Source: CBDUQP01 sp965369385 (lineage in GTDB: Bacteria; Planctomycetota; Phycisphaerae; SM23-33). From it: a stretch of 31,505 nt of DNA. Of this stretch, positions 9,320 through 17,497 are shown piece by piece; position 1 is the first letter of the stretch; the number at the start of each line of letters is the position of its first letter. Below the pieces are notes generated by a model. That model was given only the letters and a program-made list of their open reading frames with translations. It did not search any database and had not been told where the DNA came from. The DNA lies in assembly GCA_965369385.1 (NCBI GenBank), contig CBDUQP010000022.1:1-31505 (forward strand), given 5' to 3'. The position numbers were made by a program, and so were the translations under genes.

Positions 9320-9466
9320 GGTATGTCTCCTGTGGTTTGCGAGAAGGGGCTCATACATTCCGGACTGCATTGTACGCCCCGGCCGCTACGCAGGGTGGCA
9401 ATACCGAAAATTGCGAGCTTCTTCGGCATAATGGCAGTGGTTTGGCCGATATATAGTAAGTGCTGT

Positions 9467-9482
9467 TCAGTTATTAGACTGA
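9467..9482. promoter_or_regulatory. possible TetR operator
   Basis: Inverted repeat TCAGT-TATTAG-ACTGA ends 12 nt before the start codon of the TetR-family gene, in the gap between it and the divergent VOC-like gene. TetR proteins commonly repress their own gene through such a palindrome. Assignment is by position and symmetry only. Confidence 0.4.
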
Positions 9483-9494
9483 GGACCGAGGACA

Positions 9495-10115
9495 ATGAGC
9501 ACAACAGAAAGTCGCAAACGCCAAACGATGCATCGGCGGAAGACAATTGTCGATGCTGCCCACAAGATATTCTGGCAGAAGGGGTACACCGGCGCCACTA
9601 TCCCCGAAATAGCCGAAGAAGCGGAACTTGCTCCCGGCAGCCTGTACCTGTACTTCCCCAGCAAAGCCGCTCTCTACGTGGAACTGCTTTCGGAAGGCTA
9701 CGCGATGCTGCTGGACAAGCTCAGAGATGCAGTAGAACAGGCCGACGACCCGAGCGTACAGGCCGACGCGCTGGTGGCTGCGTTTTTTGACTTCGCCAAG
9801 CAATCGCCGGATTACTTCGACATCCTGTTCTTCGTCCTGCAACAGGACACGGGGACATGGGAGCAGACGTTCGACGTTAACCCGACAGGCAATCTGGCGA
9901 AGACCGAACAGGCGTGCAAGCTTGTGGTGGCCGGCGTGCTGGAGCAAGCGGCAGACATATCACCCGACCACCTGCCCGCGGCCGTAGATGCAACCTGGAG
10001 CATGCTCGCGGGCGTAGTCTTCTGCTTCCGCAACCGCGAAAACTACCCGCAAGTAACCCATGAAGCCACCCGCCTGATCCTGGCAGCAGTAACCGGCAAA
10101 ACCATCGCCGGTTAG
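9495..10115 (+). CDS. TetR/AcrR-family transcriptional regulator
   Basis: A 206-residue regulator. Residues ~13-60 form the TetR helix-turn-helix (RRKTIVDAAHKIFWQKGYTG, then IPEIAEEAELAPGSLYLYFPSKAAL), with the usual YxYFxSK recognition end. The remaining ~145 residues are the helical ligand-binding and dimerisation domain (PDYFDILFFVLQQDTGTWEQ). The ligand is unknown. The gene is divergent from the damaged VOC-fold gene, with a small palindrome in between, the arrangement expected for a repressor that controlled that neighbour as well as itself. If so, its target has since decayed. GAGGAC before the ATG is a modest ribosome binding site. Confidence 0.9.
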   Translation: MSTTESRKRQTMHRRKTIVDAAHKIFWQKGYTGATIPEIAEEAELAPGSLYLYFPSKAALYVELLSEGYAMLLDKLRDAVEQADDPSVQADALVAAFFDFAKQSPDYFDILFFVLQQDTGTWEQTFDVNPTGNLAKTEQACKLVVAGVLEQAADISPDHLPAAVDATWSMLAGVVFCFRNRENYPQVTHEATRLILAAVTGKTIAG

Positions 10116-10437
10116 TGCGCCGACGCGAAGTGAACGGTTGGCTGTTGGAGAAGAACTGATGCAACCGATACAATTAAGATAGGAGAGCAGGTGGCTGGCC
10201 AGGGACTAGTTCTTTGTCCCGGCGACACTGATGGGTGTTAAGTCTTCATAAGTTCTTGCCTGCCAGTTGCTACTGGCAGGTTGCCATCGGTCATTATTCG
10301 TGGAACAGAGCACTAGCCTATCGCACAACTGGCACTCGAAAACCTGAGCTTGACGGTAGATCGGCTGTTCGTTATATTCCTGTGAGTACAGGGATAAAAG
10401 AAATTTTATTTTTCACTTCACGGGCGTTCATGAACCG
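10116..10437. other. intergenic region before the YwgA-HD pair
   Basis: No convincing gene is seen. A perfect 9-bp hairpin lies at 10259-10280 (CCTGCCAGT-TGCT-ACTGGCAGG) without a T-tract, and a smaller hairpin (CCTGT-GAGT-ACAGG) at 10380-10393. A 75-codon open frame (10235-10462) lacks a ribosome binding site and family resemblance. Confidence 0.4.
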
Positions 10438-10443
10438 TATAAT
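10417..10443 (+). promoter_or_regulatory. promoter of the YwgA-HD pair
   Basis: A perfect -10 TATAAT (10438-10443) lies 34 nt before the start codon at 10478. The -35 is weak (TTCACG at 10417-10422, 15-nt spacer). The strong -10 and short leader suggest the pair has its own promoter. Confidence 0.45.
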
Positions 10444-10477
10444 ATGCCGTACGTACCCCTAACGCTGGAGAATTACC

Positions 10478-10969
10478 ATGGATCGTCGACAAATTGGCCT
10501 GAGCCTCGTGCTTAATACCTTAGAACTGGAATCCAAGGTAGACAGCTTTGATGATCGGCTAATCCTCCAGAAAGCGATGTATCTTGCTCAAGCTGCTGGC
10601 GTCGATCTCGGTTATTACTATGGTTGGTATTTGCGAGGCCCATACTGCCCGGCGGTTGCGGACGATGGTTTCGCGGTCACCGCTGAACTCGGCCAGGGCA
10701 TGGACGATTCAGACAGGTGGAAACTTGACGACAAATCCTCAAGTAGCCTTGCAAAGATCAAGAGTTTCTTCGGCCAGGAGGACCGAACAGTGCTGGCAGA
10801 TAAGCTGGAGTTACTCGCTTCGATCCACTATCTGATAGATCGCGAGCAGGTCACTGACCAATCCCCCCCAACTATTACAGCAAAACTACATGCTTGTGAT
10901 AAGATGTTCAGCGAACAACAAGTGTCTGAAGCAATCGAGGAGCTGAAGACCCATGGCCTCCTCGACTGA
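10478..10969 (+). CDS. YwgA/Panacea (DUF4065)-like protein
   Basis: A 163-residue soluble protein. The segment DDRLILQKAMYLAQAAGVDLGYYYGWYLRGPYCPAVADD has the signature of YwgA and the related SocA/Panacea fold: a LQKxxYL helix, an aromatic strand, then RGPY(S/C)P. Panacea proteins act as antitoxins for many unrelated toxins, and in Bacillus the ywgA gene is next to the HD phosphohydrolase gene ywfO; both statements are from memory of those families. The stop codon lies inside the following HD-domain gene (17-nt overlap), which indicates translational coupling and a joint role. GGAG precedes the ATG by seven bases. Function is inferred; a regulatory or neutralising partner of the HD protein is the leading idea. 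Confidence 0.75.
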   Translation: MDRRQIGLSLVLNTLELESKVDSFDDRLILQKAMYLAQAAGVDLGYYYGWYLRGPYCPAVADDGFAVTAELGQGMDDSDRWKLDDKSSSSLAKIKSFFGQEDRTVLADKLELLASIHYLIDREQVTDQSPPTITAKLHACDKMFSEQQVSEAIEELKTHGLLD

Positions 10970-12422
10970 TGGCATGTCAGGCAAACTGATTGTCGATTCC
11001 GTTCACGGTGATATCCACCTCGAAGACCGTGAATGGCGAATTCTAGACACCGTACCCTTCCAGCGGCTTCGCCGCATCAAACAGCTTCAAATGGGGCAGG
11101 TCACCTACCCCAACGCCACTCACACCCGCTTCGCCCATTCCATCGGCTCCTTAGGCGTAATGGCCCGTATCCTTCGGGGTATCCCGAATACGGGGGCAGG
11201 TTCCCTCAAAAAACGCGCCAAACAGAATCTGCGGATGGCAGCCTTGGTTCACGACATCGGGCACTATCCATACTCTCACCTCATGGAAGGTCTTGGCAAG
11301 GTGACCCTAACAGAGGACGTGGTCGATGACAAAAGGGCTTCTGAATCGCGTCCCTTCAACACGAACGAAGTAGCCCACTATCCTGACCATGAAGAAGTGG
11401 GGAAAGCCATTGTCTTGGCACACAAGGACCTCATTACCGCCATGGGCGGTCGAGCGCGAGCGAGGGAAGTCGCAGACCTTTTCACCAGATCCGGCGCGGC
11501 AGACCCTCAACACAGCAAGCTCGTACACAGCAGCCTTGATATGGACCGCATGGACTACCTGCAGCGTGACTCCCAAGCATGCGGCCTGCCATATGGCAAC
11601 ATCGATATCAACTACCTGCTCAACTCTCTGAAGATCAGCCCAACGGGCATGTTGGGCGTCACAGAGAAAGCGTTGCCTGCGGCGGAGCAATATCTGCTGG
11701 CACGATTCTTCATGCATAAAACGGTATATCTCCACAAGACAACATTCGGAATCGAGCAAGCCTGCAAACAGCTTCTCAGACGCATGCGAGACAGCGGCAG
11801 ATTTGATATGCCTCGCAACGGCACAGATGTGCTGGAGTTAGTTCGCTCCGAGAAGCTGGCTCAGTTCACAGATAATTACGTTGACCAGTTGATCTATCGT
11901 GCTGCCAAGGAAGGCGATGCTGTCATGAAGGCCCTAGCCAACAGCATCGAGGCCAGACATCCTCCGAAGCTGCTCAAGGAGGTTCAGGTCCTCGTGGAAA
12001 ACGGCAAAGACCACCACGTTGGCAGCACTTTCTGGAAAGCGGCGAAATATCGCCTGGAGAGGCTTGCCGACGAGTTCAGGATTCCTCTCGGACAATTCCT
12101 CTTGTGCCAAACCAAACCAGTCAAGCTGGAATCTCGTGGAAGTGATATCACGCTGGAAATGGCCAAGGAGATGGCAAAGGGAAAGGCTGAGGGGCAAGCC
12201 AAAGAAGAAGCTTTTGAAAGAAAAGATGAATTGATAAAGGTCTTCGTCAACAATGAGTCAGAACCACAATCCCTCGTGGATATTGAGCACAGTCTGATCA
12301 ACAAGTGCTCGAACCATTTCTGGCAGGCGTTCCGGCTGTACGTTGTGTACGAGGGAACAGACAAGGACGAAGTCATCGAGAAACTCAGATCAAAGGTCGC
12401 AAACTGGGATTCTGCGAACTAG
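10953..12422 (+). CDS. HD-domain phosphohydrolase (SAMHD1/YwfO-like)
   Basis: A 489-residue protein of the HD superfamily that includes dNTP triphosphohydrolases. The metal site is visible: HTRFAHSIGSLG (His57, His62), LVHDIGHYPYSH (His100-Asp101) and SSLDMDRMDYLQRDS (Asp196/198). The N-terminal VHGDIHLEDREWRILDTVPF and QRLRRIKQLQM are typical of this branch. Beyond ~residue 320 the protein becomes helical and charged (EMAKEMAKGKAEGQAKEEAF) and ends in an unassigned ~90-residue region. The start at 10953 overlaps the upstream YwgA-like gene and is preceded by GAGGAG; a later ATG (10974) has no binding site. The likely activity is nucleotide hydrolysis with a cytoplasmic role; the true substrate is unknown. 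Confidence 0.88.
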   Translation: MASSTDGMSGKLIVDSVHGDIHLEDREWRILDTVPFQRLRRIKQLQMGQVTYPNATHTRFAHSIGSLGVMARILRGIPNTGAGSLKKRAKQNLRMAALVHDIGHYPYSHLMEGLGKVTLTEDVVDDKRASESRPFNTNEVAHYPDHEEVGKAIVLAHKDLITAMGGRARAREVADLFTRSGAADPQHSKLVHSSLDMDRMDYLQRDSQACGLPYGNIDINYLLNSLKISPTGMLGVTEKALPAAEQYLLARFFMHKTVYLHKTTFGIEQACKQLLRRMRDSGRFDMPRNGTDVLELVRSEKLAQFTDNYVDQLIYRAAKEGDAVMKALANSIEARHPPKLLKEVQVLVENGKDHHVGSTFWKAAKYRLERLADEFRIPLGQFLLCQTKPVKLESRGSDITLEMAKEMAKGKAEGQAKEEAFERKDELIKVFVNNESEPQSLVDIEHSLINKCSNHFWQAFRLYVVYEGTDKDEVIEKLRSKVANWDSAN

Positions 12423-12611
12423 CTGACTCTCCCCGCTTCGCAGAATTGCTTCCTCGTATCCAGCACTATCCGGAAGTTATCGCCTGTACGCTTCGAGTCC
12501 CCAAAGACACACCTACCGTACCAACGATGCGCTGCAAGCACTTGACATCGCGTATTTCCGCTGAACCAGGGATGAGCAGATCTCGCCAGATTTGCAAGGG
12601 GAGGGCAGCGT

Positions 12612-13868
12612 CTAGTCGTTACCGTTTTCTACTTCGCACTTGGCTAGTACGCGGACTTGCAGGCGGGTTATTTTGCGCTCGTCGGCGGCCAGGACGCTGA
12701 ACTCGGCCCCGAATGCCTGCAATGAATCGCCTACATTCGGTATGTATCCCAACTCAGAGAACACCAGGCCGGCCACTGTGTCGTAGTCGGCGTCTTCAGG
12801 GATTTCGAGCTTCAGTTCATCGTTCAGATCGTCAACATATACCCTGCCGTCGACCTGGATCGTGGTCTCATCGATGCGTTGGATCTGTTCGGGCTCGGCC
12901 TGGTCATACTCGTCGGCAATGTCGCCAACAATCTCTTCCATTATGTCCTCGAAGGTCACAATGCCGGCCGTCCCGCCGTATTCGTCCAGTACGATCGCCT
13001 GGTGGATCTTGCGAATCTTGAACTCTTTCAGCAGATCATCCAGCAGCTTGGTTTCCGGAACGTAGAAGGGTTTCCGCATGACGGACTGCAAGTCGATGGG
13101 CTCATCCCGGCCGAACATACTCAGCAGGTCTTTTGCATATAGCACGCCCACGATATTGTCTATGTCGGGATGATAGAGCGGGACTCGCGTGTGTCCGGCT
13201 TCGCATATTTTCGTGATGGCCTCGTCGAAAGGCGTATCGGCGGGCAAGGCGAAGATATCGGTGCGCGGCGTCATGATCTCGGCGGCCTGGGTGTCACCAA
13301 ACTCCATGACAGACTCGATCATATCCACTTCGTCGGCATCTACAGCGCCCTCGGCCTGACCCTCTGAAGCTGCGTTGAGGATTTCCTGCTTGGCGTTTTC
13401 GGCGTGCTCTTCTTCGGTTTCGGTATATCCGACGAGCCTGCGGACCGGCAGGTCAAGCCACATCATAACTGCCAGCACCGGCCAGAACAGGTATCGCAGC
13501 ACCATCATCAGCGGAAGCAATTTCGCCAATATTTCTTCGCTGGCATAGGAAGCCCAAGCGTGCGGAATCGCCACGCCGAACACCGCTACCACAACGACGC
13601 ATATGCCGATCGCCCAGCCGACTTGCTCGGGCCCCAGCAGCATGATCATGCCTGCCACCAGCGAGACATTCGCCAGCGCACGACAAAGCGACGCATTCAG
13701 CCTGAGCGCGATAAGGTGTGTATCAAGCGTATCGAGACGGTCCTTGTCGGGATGATCTTCGAAAGCTTCTTCGAGTTGAGACCTGCGGAATGCCCTGAGC
13801 GAATAACCCGTCAGAGCAAAAAAGCTGGACAGGGCCGCACTAACCACGACCCAAATATAAGGAACCAC
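12612..13868 (-). CDS. CNNM/CorC (hemolysin-type) family membrane protein
   Basis: A ~418-residue HlyC/CorC-family protein, associated with divalent cation (Mg/Co) transport or resistance. The N-terminal DUF21/CNNM part has three or four membrane segments (VVPYIWVVVSAALSSFFAL; ASLCRALANVSLVAGMIMLL; VGWAIGICVVVVAVFGVAI; RYLFWPVLAVMMWL). A CBS-domain pair follows (AEIMTPRTDIFALPADTPF ... QSVMRKPFYVPET ... EYGGTAGIVTFEDIMEEIVG) and then the C-terminal CorC_HlyC domain. I place the start at GTG 13868 because GGGAGG lies nine bases before it; an ATG at 13898 has no binding site and would add ten residues. It is convergent with the HD-domain gene and has no same-strand partner. Confidence 0.9.
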   Translation of the reverse strand: MVPYIWVVVSAALSSFFALTGYSLRAFRRSQLEEAFEDHPDKDRLDTLDTHLIALRLNASLCRALANVSLVAGMIMLLGPEQVGWAIGICVVVVAVFGVAIPHAWASYASEEILAKLLPLMMVLRYLFWPVLAVMMWLDLPVRRLVGYTETEEEHAENAKQEILNAASEGQAEGAVDADEVDMIESVMEFGDTQAAEIMTPRTDIFALPADTPFDEAITKICEAGHTRVPLYHPDIDNIVGVLYAKDLLSMFGRDEPIDLQSVMRKPFYVPETKLLDDLLKEFKIRKIHQAIVLDEYGGTAGIVTFEDIMEEIVGDIADEYDQAEPEQIQRIDETTIQVDGRVYVDDLNDELKLEIPEDADYDTVAGLVFSELGYIPNVGDSLQAFGAEFSVLAADERKITRLQVRVLAKCEVENGND

Positions 13869-14056
13869 GCGGTTCAACCTCCCTGAGGAGCGTCCCATCT
13901 AACTGCCGGAGAGTCCTGAAACATCTCAGATCGCACGCGGGGGACGTAAATCGCGGCTGACTCATTTCCGGCAACGGACTGCATATATATACTTCTTATC
14001 GGCAAACAACAAGCGAATGTGAGCAACGCCGCCGCAATGCACAACCGAACAGACCG

Positions 14057-14569
14057 CTATTTCTTGCCTTGTGCGCGCTGCTGGCGGAAGAATTCCGTTA
14101 GAATCCGGCCACATTCGCTGGCCAGGACGCCCGATACCACTTCCGCACAGTGATTCAACCTATTATCCGTGCATATATTATAGAGAGTTCCCGCAGCACC
14201 GGCCTTGGGGTCTGTCGCCCCGTATATGACCCTGTCTATTCTCGCCAGCACAATCGCACCGGCGCACATGCAGCATGGCTCAAGAGTTACGACAAGTTCG
14301 CACCCGCCAAGTCGCCAATCGCCAATTGCCCTGGACGCGGCACGAATTGCCAGCATCTCGGCATGGGCGGTTGGGTCTGCATCTATTATACGCCGGTTAT
14401 GGGCCCGGGCGATTATCTCGTCACCGCGAACAACTACCGCTCCAATAGGCACATCATCCAATTCCCACGCTTTTCGGGCTTCCTTAAGCGCCTCGGACAT
14501 CAACCATTCATGGCGTTGTGTTTGCTCATCGCACATAACGCAAATTGTAGCAAATCCGAAGCGACTCAT
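14057..14569 (-). CDS. tadA: tRNA-specific adenosine deaminase TadA
   Basis: Converts adenosine 34 to inosine in the anticodon of tRNA-Arg(ACG). The zinc site is complete: HAE at residues 69-71 (TAHAEMLAIR) and PCCMC at 98-102 (LEPCCMCAGAI). The motif VPIGAVVV, the cofactor-free deaminase fold and the C-terminal tail (LTEFFRQQR) fit TadA. The longest frame gives 170 residues; a second ATG at 14536 gives 159, closer to the usual length, and TACAAT lies just before it, which could be a -10 box. Neither start has a clear ribosome binding site, so the first eleven residues are uncertain. It stands alone. Confidence 0.93.
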   Translation of the reverse strand: MSRFGFATICVMCDEQTQRHEWLMSEALKEARKAWELDDVPIGAVVVRGDEIIARAHNRRIIDADPTAHAEMLAIRAASRAIGDWRLGGCELVVTLEPCCMCAGAIVLARIDRVIYGATDPKAGAAGTLYNICTDNRLNHCAEVVSGVLASECGRILTEFFRQQRAQGKK

Positions 14570-14618
14570 GCAGTGTTAGCGATAAACTGGCCGGGGCAAT
14601 TTGCCTTTCACTAGGGCA

Positions 14619-14770
14619 TTTTTAATGGGGACGCTACCCGTTTTTTACTGTCTCTTCCCTCTATCGCTCATGACTTAACATCCTATTACAATGTGTTTCA
14701 AGACACATCTGCCAACAAGACGATTCTTATCGATAGACCACATTTAAACGGGTAGCGTCCCCATTAAAAA
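14619..14770. mobile_element. 152-bp MITE-like element with perfect 25-bp terminal inverted repeats
   Basis: The 25-nt ends at 14619-14643 and 14746-14770 are exact reverse complements; their core is TAATGGGGACGCTACCCG. The ~100-nt interior is AT-rich and non-coding. No obvious target-site duplication is seen. It sits between tadA and pheT, harming neither. The ends differ from the 6-8 kb family but share the GGGGACGC start, suggesting mobilisation in trans by related enzymes. Confidence 0.85.
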
Positions 14771-14904
14771 GATGTTGCCTGGTCACAGTTCATTCCTTGA
14801 AGAAAGAAACATCCACGTGCGATTTCCCTCCAAACTGGCGAAACACCGGACATGTATCCCGTGTCTGTGATACTCAGAGGCTTCGGCCAACCTTGCCAAA
14901 ATCG

Positions 14905-14932
14905 TTGACTCACAACGCTACTTGGGTACGAT
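14905..14932 (+). promoter_or_regulatory. promoter of pheT
   Basis: TTGACT (14905-14910), a 16-nt spacer and TACGAT (14927-14932) lie 24 nt before the pheT ATG. The leader is very short, so no T-box or attenuator precedes pheT. Confidence 0.5.
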
Positions 14933-14956
14933 ACGGTACTCAATTGTGGAGAAGAA

Positions 14957-16960
14957 ATGAATATTTCGCTGAACTGGCTGACAGATTACGTGGATTGCAC
15001 CATGCCCGTGGACGAACTGGGCGAGCTTTTCACGCGCATTGGGCTCAACTGCGAGGGTATTGAGGACAATGATACCGATATCGTCATTGACCTTGAGGTA
15101 ACCTCCAACAGGTCTGACTGCCTCGGGCACATTGGCGTCGGGCGCGAATTGGCCGTCGCTACCGGTGCAGAATTGCGCCTGCCGGAAATCCCCGAACTGC
15201 CCACAAGCGGCAAGGCGGCCGACTTCACCTCCGTCGAAGTCCAGAACACCGAACTCTGCCCCCGCTACACCGCCCGCATCATTCGCGGCGTGAAAGTGGG
15301 ACCAAGCCCCGCATGGCTGATCGAGAAGCTCGAAGCCGTTGGCCTGCGCAGCGTAAACAACATCGTCGATATCACCAACTTCGTGCTGATGGAATACTCC
15401 CAGCCGCTTCACAGCTTCGACTACGACAAGCTGGACGAAGGCCGAATCGTGGTTCGCACGGCCCGCGACGGCGAAGAGCTGGTCAGCATCGACGAGACCA
15501 TCTGCAAGCTGGACAGCTCCATGCTTGTCATCGCCGATGCCAATGAGCCCGTGGCCATCGCCGGCATTATGGGCGGAAAGAATACCGAAGTCAGCAACGA
15601 TACGGTGAACATCCTGCTGGAGGCTGCCCAGTTCGATCCGCTGAACATCCGCCACACGTCGCGAACGCTCGGCCTGATGAGCGACAGCAACTTCCGCTTC
15701 GAACGCGGTATCGACCCGGTCAAGCTGGAGGAATCCTCACGTCGAGCATGTCAGCTTATTCTGGACCTGGCCGGCGGCGAACTGGCTGAGGGTATCGTGG
15801 ATGTCTGGCCCGAGCCCTGGCAAGCGCCAACCGTTACCCTCCGTCCCGAGCGCACGTGCAGCCTGCTGGGGATGGACGTTACTCCCGAGCGACAGACGGA
15901 GATTCTGGATATGCTTGGGCTTTCGGCAAAGTATGACGGCAGCGTGATCACGTGCACAATCCCGCCCCATCGGGCCGATCTCACCCGCGAGGTAGACCTG
16001 ATCGAAGAAGTCGCCCGCATAGAGAATTACGACAATATCCCCGTCCAACATACTGTAACGCATGAAGTTATCACCGAAGATAAGAATCGCCGCGTCCGAG
16101 CCAAGATAGCAGGCGTCATGTCGGCAAGCGGTTTTGACGAGGCGATAACGTTCACCTTCATCGATGCCGAAGAGGGCAAACTGTTCGGTTTTGACGAGTG
16201 TGTCTGCGTGGACGCCATGGTCCGCAAGACCAACAACGCACTGAGGCCGACGGTTCTTTGCAGCCTTCTGCGTGCATGCAAGACCAACCAGGACGCGGGC
16301 AATTCGGTGATCAATCTTTACGAGCTGGCGGCAGTGTTCCCGCCCGCCAAGGGCAAGGCCCTTCCCGATGAATTCGTGGAAATAGGCATGGTAACCACCA
16401 GAACGCTGCGCGACCTGCGCGGGGCTATCGAAGCGATATTCGATATCCTCACTCCCCAGGCGAAACTGGAAGTGGTGCCCGCGCCGCTGACGGGATTCAC
16501 CGATGGCATATCGGCGAAGATAACGCTCAATGGCGACGAGATAGGCACGATTGGCCAGGTATCGAACAAGCTGCTGGACTACTACGGTCTGACCCAGGGC
16601 GTGGCGGCTGGCAGGCTCAGGCTAGAGCCTATCGTGGATGAAGCCAACCTTATTCCCACCTACACAAACGTGGCCAAGTTCCCACCGATCATGCGAGACC
16701 TTTCGCTGATTGTGGACGAGACAACCACGTGGAACCGCATGATGGAAGCGATCTCCAAAGTCGATCAGCCTCTACTGGCAGGTATAGACTATGTAACCAC
16801 TTACCGCGGAAAGCAGATCCCGTCCGGCAAGAAGAGCGTAACGCTCTCGCTGACATATCGTTCAGACGCCGACACGCTGCGTCACGAGCAGGTAGACCAG
16901 GAAATCTCGCAGGTAGTGGACGTCTGCAAGCAGGAATTCGCAGCCGAGTTGAGAGCGTAA
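14957..16960 (+). CDS. pheT: phenylalanyl-tRNA synthetase beta subunit, short form
   Basis: A 667-residue beta chain that, with PheS, charges tRNA-Phe. The start (MNISLNWLTDYVD) is preceded by GGAGAAG. Residues 1-37 match the PheT opening (LFTRIGLNCEGIED), but the sequence then jumps straight to DIVIDLEVTSNRSDCLGHIG, so the EMAP/Csa-type tRNA-binding OB domain (about 110 residues in the E. coli protein) is absent. The B3/B4 editing domain (SVNNIVDITNFVLMEYSQPL), B5 domain, synthetase-like core and C-terminal FDX-ACB anticodon-binding domain (FPPIMRDLSLIVDE, from ~570) are all present. pheS is not in the window. Short PheT forms are known in some bacteria, so this is probably native and functional. 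Confidence 0.94.
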   Translation: MNISLNWLTDYVDCTMPVDELGELFTRIGLNCEGIEDNDTDIVIDLEVTSNRSDCLGHIGVGRELAVATGAELRLPEIPELPTSGKAADFTSVEVQNTELCPRYTARIIRGVKVGPSPAWLIEKLEAVGLRSVNNIVDITNFVLMEYSQPLHSFDYDKLDEGRIVVRTARDGEELVSIDETICKLDSSMLVIADANEPVAIAGIMGGKNTEVSNDTVNILLEAAQFDPLNIRHTSRTLGLMSDSNFRFERGIDPVKLEESSRRACQLILDLAGGELAEGIVDVWPEPWQAPTVTLRPERTCSLLGMDVTPERQTEILDMLGLSAKYDGSVITCTIPPHRADLTREVDLIEEVARIENYDNIPVQHTVTHEVITEDKNRRVRAKIAGVMSASGFDEAITFTFIDAEEGKLFGFDECVCVDAMVRKTNNALRPTVLCSLLRACKTNQDAGNSVINLYELAAVFPPAKGKALPDEFVEIGMVTTRTLRDLRGAIEAIFDILTPQAKLEVVPAPLTGFTDGISAKITLNGDEIGTIGQVSNKLLDYYGLTQGVAAGRLRLEPIVDEANLIPTYTNVAKFPPIMRDLSLIVDETTTWNRMMEAISKVDQPLLAGIDYVTTYRGKQIPSGKKSVTLSLTYRSDADTLRHEQVDQEISQVVDVCKQEFAAELRA

Positions 16961-16989
16961 TTTCACCGCATCATTCCCAAATTCACAAT

Positions 16990-17024
16990 AACGCGGCTAC
17001 CATGTGTCCCATGGCGGCCGCGTT
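16990..17024 (+). terminator. possible pheT terminator hairpin
   Basis: Arms 16990-17004 and 17010-17024 pair imperfectly over 15 positions (AACGCGGC and CCATG blocks) around a 5-nt loop, 30 nt after the pheT stop. Only a short T-run sits at the end of the stem. Another small hairpin with five Ts lies at 17255-17278. Confidence 0.45.
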
Positions 17025-17377
17025 TGCATTAGTCGCAGAAAGTGAACTGATTGTGCCTAGGGAGATTTTGTGGATAGACAGCTTGGAGCACCTGGAGTAG
17101 AATAGGTTTAGAATAGCGGACTCTGTCGCAGCTTGACAGTTGATCCAGCATGTGAAGAACCGATAAGATGCTAATCGGGAGGCAATTTCTGGTCGCCAAG
17201 GCGGTCGTCGCGCCTCCCACCTGAAAATCAGGGTTCTTTCAGCAGATCAACATCGGCTCATCGACGGAGCCCGTTTTTCGTTATTACTCCCGGCGTATCT
17301 CGCCACATTTCCCCGAATCGGCCCGAGCAATATCCCATGACGCAACCGCTCATTTTTGCAGCAGCAATCCCAAATGC
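17025..17377. other. intergenic region between pheT and the activase gene
   Basis: No gene seen. A 7-bp stem with a 28-nt loop lies at 17177-17218 (GGGAGGC / GCCTCCC), and GGCTC-GAGCC followed by CGTTTTT at 17255-17278 may be a weak terminator. I could not fold any part into a tRNA or known riboswitch. Confidence 0.35.
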
Positions 17378-17406
17378 TTGAATATACTCGCACTTGTTGC
17401 GATAAT
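17378..17406 (+). promoter_or_regulatory. promoter of the activase gene
   Basis: TTGAAT (17378-17383), a 17-nt spacer and GATAAT (17401-17406), about 90 nt before the ATG at 17498. Both hexamers are close to consensus and the spacing is ideal. Confidence 0.5.
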
Positions 17407-17497
17407 TTGATGTCGACCAGAAGTACCGTGAGGACTCTCGCAGAACCGCCAACGGGCATATCTGCCCCTGCGGCGTAAGCATAACCGGAGCAATTTT

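Noticed and set aside
10235..10462. 75-codon open frame before the YwgA-like gene
   Set aside because: It includes hairpins and the promoter of the next gene and has no binding site.
12305..12700. 131-codon open frame overlapping the HD gene end
   Set aside because: Starts inside the HD gene in another frame and runs into the antisense of the CorC-family gene.
17177..17218. possible tRNA or riboswitch (7-bp stem GGGAGGC/GCCTCCC)
   Set aside because: I could not find the D, anticodon and T arms or a known aptamer core; only one stem forms.
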